DNA of 47,098 nucleotides, from contig JAJRQC010000014.1 of assembly GCA_024280455.1 (NCBI GenBank), forward strand, positions 1 to 47,098, given 5' to 3'. Origin of the DNA: Deltaproteobacteria bacterium (GTDB taxonomy: Bacteria > Desulfobacterota > Desulfobulbia > Desulfobulbales > Desulfobulbaceae). The notes beneath the pieces are model-generated. The model searched no databases and was not told where the DNA came from. It saw only the letters and a program-made list of their open reading frames with translations. Shown here piece after piece: positions 46,401-47,098 of this stretch; position 1 is the first letter of the stretch, and every line of letters begins with the position of its first letter. The position numbers and the translations under genes are program-made.

Positions 46401-47098
46401 AAAATCTCCACCCCGCTGATGGTGGCGCCGACACTGTATCGCATCTCTATACCGTCACCGAAGTTGGCAAAAATACGGCCGCCGCTGATGGTCTCTGTGT
46501 AGCCTTGACCATAAAAATTTAAACCGTCCTGCCGGTTGCCGAAGATCTCGTTATTGGTCAGGGCCAGACTGGAATACTGGCTGTACAAACCATGCCCCTG
46601 GGCATTGGCGATCACCGAGTTACTCACCGCCATGTCGGTCTGGTCAATATACAGATTGGCCGTACTGGAACCGCCGTAACGGATTACCGCATGATCGATC
46701 CCGCACTCGGTGTCAATGGCCTGGTTGCTGATGTAAATCCGCTGCCAGTCACCGTTGACCGGAACCGTTGCATTGCCGTCATTGTTGAAATCACCACCCC
46801 AGGCATCATCCCGCCAGGAGGTGAACACAACAGGATTATCCGCCGTGCCGATGGCCGACAGAGCACCGTCATAGATATCAAGACGGGCACCGGAGTACAT
46901 CTTGACGATGACACCGGGGTCAACGGTCAGCCTGGCATTACCGCGCAGGTAGATATTTCCTTCAAAACCATAGGTAGACAGCTCATGATCCGTGCCGGTG
47001 TAGAGGCGCTCAAGCTGCAGGTCGGAACGACGGTCATTGCCGATCAGCCACACGCCGTTGATCGCATTGGGCGCAAGAATATTACCATCGGCGGAACC
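34487..47098 (-). CDS. giant modular surface protein with C-terminal Hint domain (5' end beyond window)
   Basis: The frame stays open to the window edge: 4,203 codons visible, N-terminus missing. From the N-terminal side: right-handed beta-helix (about 47.1-46.3 kb; IYLRGNARLTVDPGVIVKMY), Ig-like and fibronectin-III domains (45.8-44.9), two more beta-helix modules (44.87-43.3), three tandem repeats of about 113 residues with DDxDGSGxVSxGDxYxF cores (42.8-41.8), a fourth beta-helix (40.86-40.2), many fibronectin-III-like units (39.9-37.7), carboxypeptidase-regulatory-like and CARDB-like domains (36.9-35.7). A Hint domain at 35017-34604 begins CFVAGTPVLMSDGSQ and ends YYVNGILVHQKC. Only 37 residues follow. 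Probably a secreted adhesin or matrix protein; no toxin domain is seen. Confidence 0.88.
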   Translation of the reverse strand, partial: GSADGNILAPNAINGVWLIGNDRRSDLQLERLYTGTDHELSTYGFEGNIYLRGNARLTVDPGVIVKMYSGARLDIYDGALSAIGTADNPVVFTSWRDDAWGGDFNNDGNATVPVNGDWQRIYISNQAIDTECGIDHAVIRYGGSSTANLYIDQTDMAVSNSVIANAQGHGLYSQYSSLALTNNEIFGNRQDGLNFYGQGYTETISGGRIFANFGDGIEMRYSVGATISGVEIFGNIGAGLRDSSSGTITATGNWWGSADGAGGDAGGSGDQLFGDADVSSPLTDGSEFSYFNAGGSGDTGYGIGVPIVSGMPSTEWGTSVSQSMHFDMEQQHLTAEYAGLDPAGSYQLMLLYYNNDVGGSTQELSDGNGLQLHSPIAIPQNRSILHDVQLPNSSYSSGSVQLNLNGLAGGRTVVSALFLIKNTTSGTLAPVVSITEPVNDTYITGAVSLVQGTISDADSDIATIEVGIQPLGGDKSWQPVTAILSNGSWSYSWSTPADGEYQIFIRAVDVDGNSTISTPVTVHVDQTPPAPVSGFNVQTLPQGMRLFWLASADDGTGASDVAGYSIIRGQDLSTLTVIGTVAAGVTQFDDTNVTIGQAYYYQVTTFDQAGNTQDSSIFGPVTATTSTDTTAPEDATGLTAMPTHSNGTRPSIYLSWTPSVNSENDLFGQRLFVSLDGGTTWGNNSPGYDNNQPLLLDPTVHYYQFLDASLGQTYHFKLTMIDEVPNESTGLIVSAAVTGDPTEYVTLGGTLDRNLTLNGGVYRISSSLTVPVGVLLELGPGTIFKFDTGRYLYVDGALTAAGDESNPVVFTALTDDSYGGDTNGDGAATSPTPGFWRQIEFRDSTDEAHSRLEHTVVRYGGGSGQGNVYMYRANVPVLNSFVSDSSSNGLYVYQASPLVQNSIVENNQASGIYLYSTGSARIIDNTIRLNGHGIYSQYATPIITGNTITGNSNYGVYHYDSRNVSVMHGNTILGNNIAMCVPMSAFPDSSNVLTCGGDPGCTPNSSRFIQIRGNSITGDTTMPVWGKGDVDAIGTYVVYNDSITVPQYLTLRIDPGVTVKFNTNRGVYVYGALYAKGNVGEEIIFTSLHDDWYGGDTNDNGSATVPVAGQWQGVRFFDSLLENQSLLHHVKIRFAGSNYSAALYLANVDLDVESSEISNSSTIGIRLSNSSPNLLGNRIWGNYQDGIRIEYAGSAPNISFNQILSNRSDGIELYSNGSATVVNNEIFQNFGLGINNPSTGTVDASQNWWGDSDSSGPYHATTNSTGTGDEVSDNVTFEPFVTDIQTEYAFTSFSNANPLTGGSLAQPLLARGTLSDEWGTSPDRTMVYDEDRVILSYSGLDPAKRYTLRVVYFTGDSGTILQSLTDGDGNPIHAGLPMPQANPEQYDFALPQSYYSTGDITLQFILDNPDTAQRAALPLVLLYENKEALAPPFFKKISYDDKDGNGALSIGDEYYFHFSVPMDTTIVTDGTTDANDHLTVSGGLLFGTTNTVRWSADEQTVIVTLTDGFTITGTEVVTPTGMMDTFGKEAVGSQQLQQNDTVAPVFTGLEWFDDDNSGLVSLGDRYLFHFNETMNIAVINDATGEANVHMRPQGGTRYGAVNAVEWSLDGRDLTVTITEGYTVVGDELVVPSGFVTDMAGNQVTGTHVLLGRDNTPPEFTSVAFDDADGSGMVSVGDRYVFGFSEPLRTSALSDGTNEVNVNLSPAGRKYGSVNRISWNADFTVATVEITSGFTIDGTETVTPTSLVTDGAGNPISNTINLTTVDTVAPQVRIIQSRYISPVSAVNDYRLTIQFDSSMDSTVEPLVIMTSSGSVNPIVPTGGTWLTTRFTSDTYTTPDIILSQGMDGNLSVTISNGVDPAGNTMAPSPEGLFSAVLDATPPENPVVSVVSQTCDSALLTWTGYSTPADLAAFQIFRSTAGSFSTINGMVFSDQIDPAANSFVVTPLALDTEYHVAVVALDQVGNRTETVTSHRIFIAQQTPPPASVSVAPSADPDAAYISWHGYDSSSLCGFSGFMVYVEPNDFTTVASLTPVAVLDRDAREVVVNGLDRTNTYFIAVVPYNSAGTYTDTSSQATWTDPYAGDITADLVIGGGEENDILIRSPLTVRSGATLTVVPGTRLRFMADAGISTDGGRLVLDGTALHPIVLTSQSADPAPGDWSGIQLGWLDTGSVLNHVFVEYGTGIILDGATGVSLQALTGRYNAGAALLVRNSGSLVTRDALLLYNEIGVAVETSANLLITNSVIKNNTAFNASSDGSGTFTAQGNWWGSLDAGTIGIGINGNVDTAGYLEYEPVLTPAIGTKNGFDQFSMRDIDLILAARNGEEMRLSEDSTFTDSFFDVFAPQTVFTVSPTGGEKTIFAQFKSATGTLSDPVSVTITYVTEGPRIDSFSLSEGQVLNRPLAVTGSASSVLGLSGMEFYVDDVLESQTDTGVFDYFWDIRGLAESRYRVKLLARDLSGNMTTVEHNVIVSPQPPPAPEIVAPVDGLLTVTDILTVIGTAEPGADVRLTRNGFVVATVQAEVDGSFTVADVELREGDNLFIATSQDNVGVSTSSNRVTVILDSGPPPAPILESAAPVPGTGVVLSWTNDTTGELPDFYRVYRSLAPFTDIMMASLIGDSVSDLTFFDDTVSDGLQYYGVVGVDSAGNVSPLSNLLAVEYDGTVADFTVSYDKTPPVGVGELAITLTVDEQLAATPAMAIRPMGANSPVSIGLSKVNELTYTGIFSIQSGTANGLAAVSVSGTDLAGNSFSGAPSGPDLIIDTDGPIGTVTVGLPEPVQILDPVDLDVTLTLTEATKSGTYPVLQFIPPIGSTVAIPLAGGGTSWYGTLPLTNLMGSGIGTFTLSAIDILDNEGTVITAGKSLEIYNTPLPDPPAAPTGLVATALPGGHISLNWERADKAETYKIYRKAGACDSDPSSLVTDGLLVFSYVDLPLADDGYCYAVSADRRGAESGLSNAVQVTADSTPPDSPESVAVTLNTSGVSVTWDSPGAGEIPARYRIYRDGVAVRTVTAGEAGSFTAVDYPPTGGTYSYEVASVDEVGNENRSIPVSFALLVGAVADLQVIVDNDDVPLLSWSHSDPAVVGYNVYRGGLLLNDTLLTTPSFADAFYAGSSMVEYAVTAVDGSDNESPARSIRVYPVTITAVANPDADGDGQPLVTYYFNRVDVTLGNNEGVEAMLPSQLQLRMSVNGVETYAYDRSLEQEIQAMDTQVESIAVPIGSALDARLLKLRVIQPDDNGGEVVYVRDVVLTDVTNSSEMVSMNIDQVPLAGGISTVNVCVQNHGYLDMDVVVGRDNGALPGDISVAIENDEGLEVSRGVYGGVPSGTRFAGTTRYVRIAPGGQRCVDVDILVPESLEEGTVITFIGAADPIIYDLPGEAISGVGPLTGTMPSGITLSEYYGTAQADKDLYADQEVVTITGQAIERSSGLALADTSLKIGFSLRGFKWYEEVVTDTNGNYSFEYQPAAGVSGEFIIWAAHPDVYDIIDQDRFTFYRMYVSPVEGNVRSSKADTISFEVSIINPGDIELTGFTSQFRAFTIGAGDEEIPESRIQGQAIFPAGFTVESGKTVRVELQLSADQDAPDEANFEYTLISSQGASAVFSGIVTLVPAVPVLTMVSPASGYVQASVDRGTVATVPVTVTNDGLIDLLDAEMALPQSLSWISTNLPQSSPGVVSLGDIGVGETRTFDVVIAPPDDIAFGDHNDSFTITGSNSVQQFDVNVYPLVTSQLKGAALFTVYSNLGTDFPVDGATVRVFNNVIHEQVVSPDTDINGQVTLYGLGVGPWTYEITAPGHSSISGVVNVIADQTVLVEEELNRSLVTITFNVVPVPFTDKYEIKIEQSFETHVPMPVLVIDPPYVEFNVEPGFETTFMVNIQNFGLKALDNVRLETADTGLARLEPLVSYIPRLHAMETIEVAYHLIYRGEEGVLPGMGAGDCLDFLFNPMDALNGIAAIVHGSTSSYFSQAEREAMGRLAAGLMGAAMGMSDVAVTIGQFIGCLGSGLFDGGSGPDGSGSTGPSGTVYSTGRGGPGCFVAGTPVLMSDGSQQPIELIRIGDRVRTYDGDEGMVIDTYIRKSDHVLELRYLQIPENGTPVVRRLQTTDEHLFWLADEQVWMAGAKLHIGDMLLAPSGEKAEITEILRHEMPVTVYNFDVADYESYYVNGILVHQKCGGADKTAADEQMRSFFEQEGGWGVSPYTIENVQGEVE
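34604..35017 (-). other. Hint (hedgehog/intein-type) domain of the giant protein
   Basis: About 138 codons. Block A is CFVAGTPVLMSDGSQQPIEL with the nucleophile-like Cys. The block B TxxH is TTDEHLFW. The C-terminal blocks are VYNFDVADYESYYVNGILVH followed by QKC. The usual terminal HN is HQ here. The fold supports self-cleavage or splicing activity, but the Asn-to-Gln change makes splicing uncertain. Confidence 0.75.

Noticed and set aside
41800-47098. Plus-strand open frames opposite the giant gene
   Set aside because: They follow the codon pattern of the minus-strand gene and show no domains or Shine-Dalgarno sites.

Overview
The window comes from a bacterium that is most probably an anaerobic member of the Desulfobacterota. 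This rests on gene content rather than a marker gene: an ADP-forming acyl-CoA synthetase, an acetyl-CoA hydrolase/transferase fused to a GNAT domain, a DsrE-like protein, a UGA-containing thioredoxin-like selenoprotein frame, mixed ATG/GTG/TTG starts and moderate G+C. No rRNA, tRNA, CRISPR array or intact transposase was seen.

Left part (1-10.1 kb): housekeeping genes. A leftward set, DUF1015 protein, TrmN6-like methyltransferase and ComM/YifB AAA protein (cut by the window start), diverges from rightward queD-queE of 7-deazaguanine synthesis, which has a structured 5' leader. Then come a nucleotide-sugar dehydrogenase, a large exported thioredoxin-fold protein (DUF255/YyaL type), a 0.7 kb stretch with few features, a small secreted protein and a YjbQ protein.

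Middle (10.1-17.3 kb): a leftward group uvrB - DUF374 acyltransferase - cbiA - recQ. It is marked by genome damage and small mobile DNA. uvrB has one in-frame TAA; cbiA and recQ each carry an in-frame copy of the same roughly 85-bp palindromic repeat, read in different frames; and the recQ stop codon lies in the terminal inverted repeat of a 247-bp MITE-like element. A DsrE-like gene follows on the other strand.

Acetate/acylation block (17.4-23.2 kb): one leftward operon of AcuC-like deacetylase, AcuB-like CBS protein, ADP-forming acyl-CoA synthetase and CoA-hydrolase/transferase-GNAT fusion. It recalls the Bacillus acuABC system that controls acetyl-CoA synthetase by reversible lysine acylation, but built around a different synthetase. 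A promoter with a palindrome at the expected start site precedes it. To the right are a UxxC thioredoxin-like selenoprotein frame with a good extended -10 promoter, a 3' remnant of a DUF389 membrane protein, and a second palindromic MITE-like element (167 bp, CTAG at both ends) that again supplies a neighbour's stop codon.

Right part (24-47.1 kb): exported proteins, all leftward. These are a small PEGA-like secreted protein, an SBBP-repeat lipoprotein, a fibronectin-III/calcium-repeat protein, and a four-gene tightly overlapping operon. That operon holds a giant multidomain surface protein (over 4,200 codons, 5' end outside the window) ending in a Hint (hedgehog/intein) domain, a 1,328-residue beta-propeller protein, a rhodanese-like protein without the catalytic cysteine, and a metzincin-like metallopeptidase, closed by a terminator. 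A C-terminal module is shared between the fibronectin-III protein and the 1,328-residue protein.
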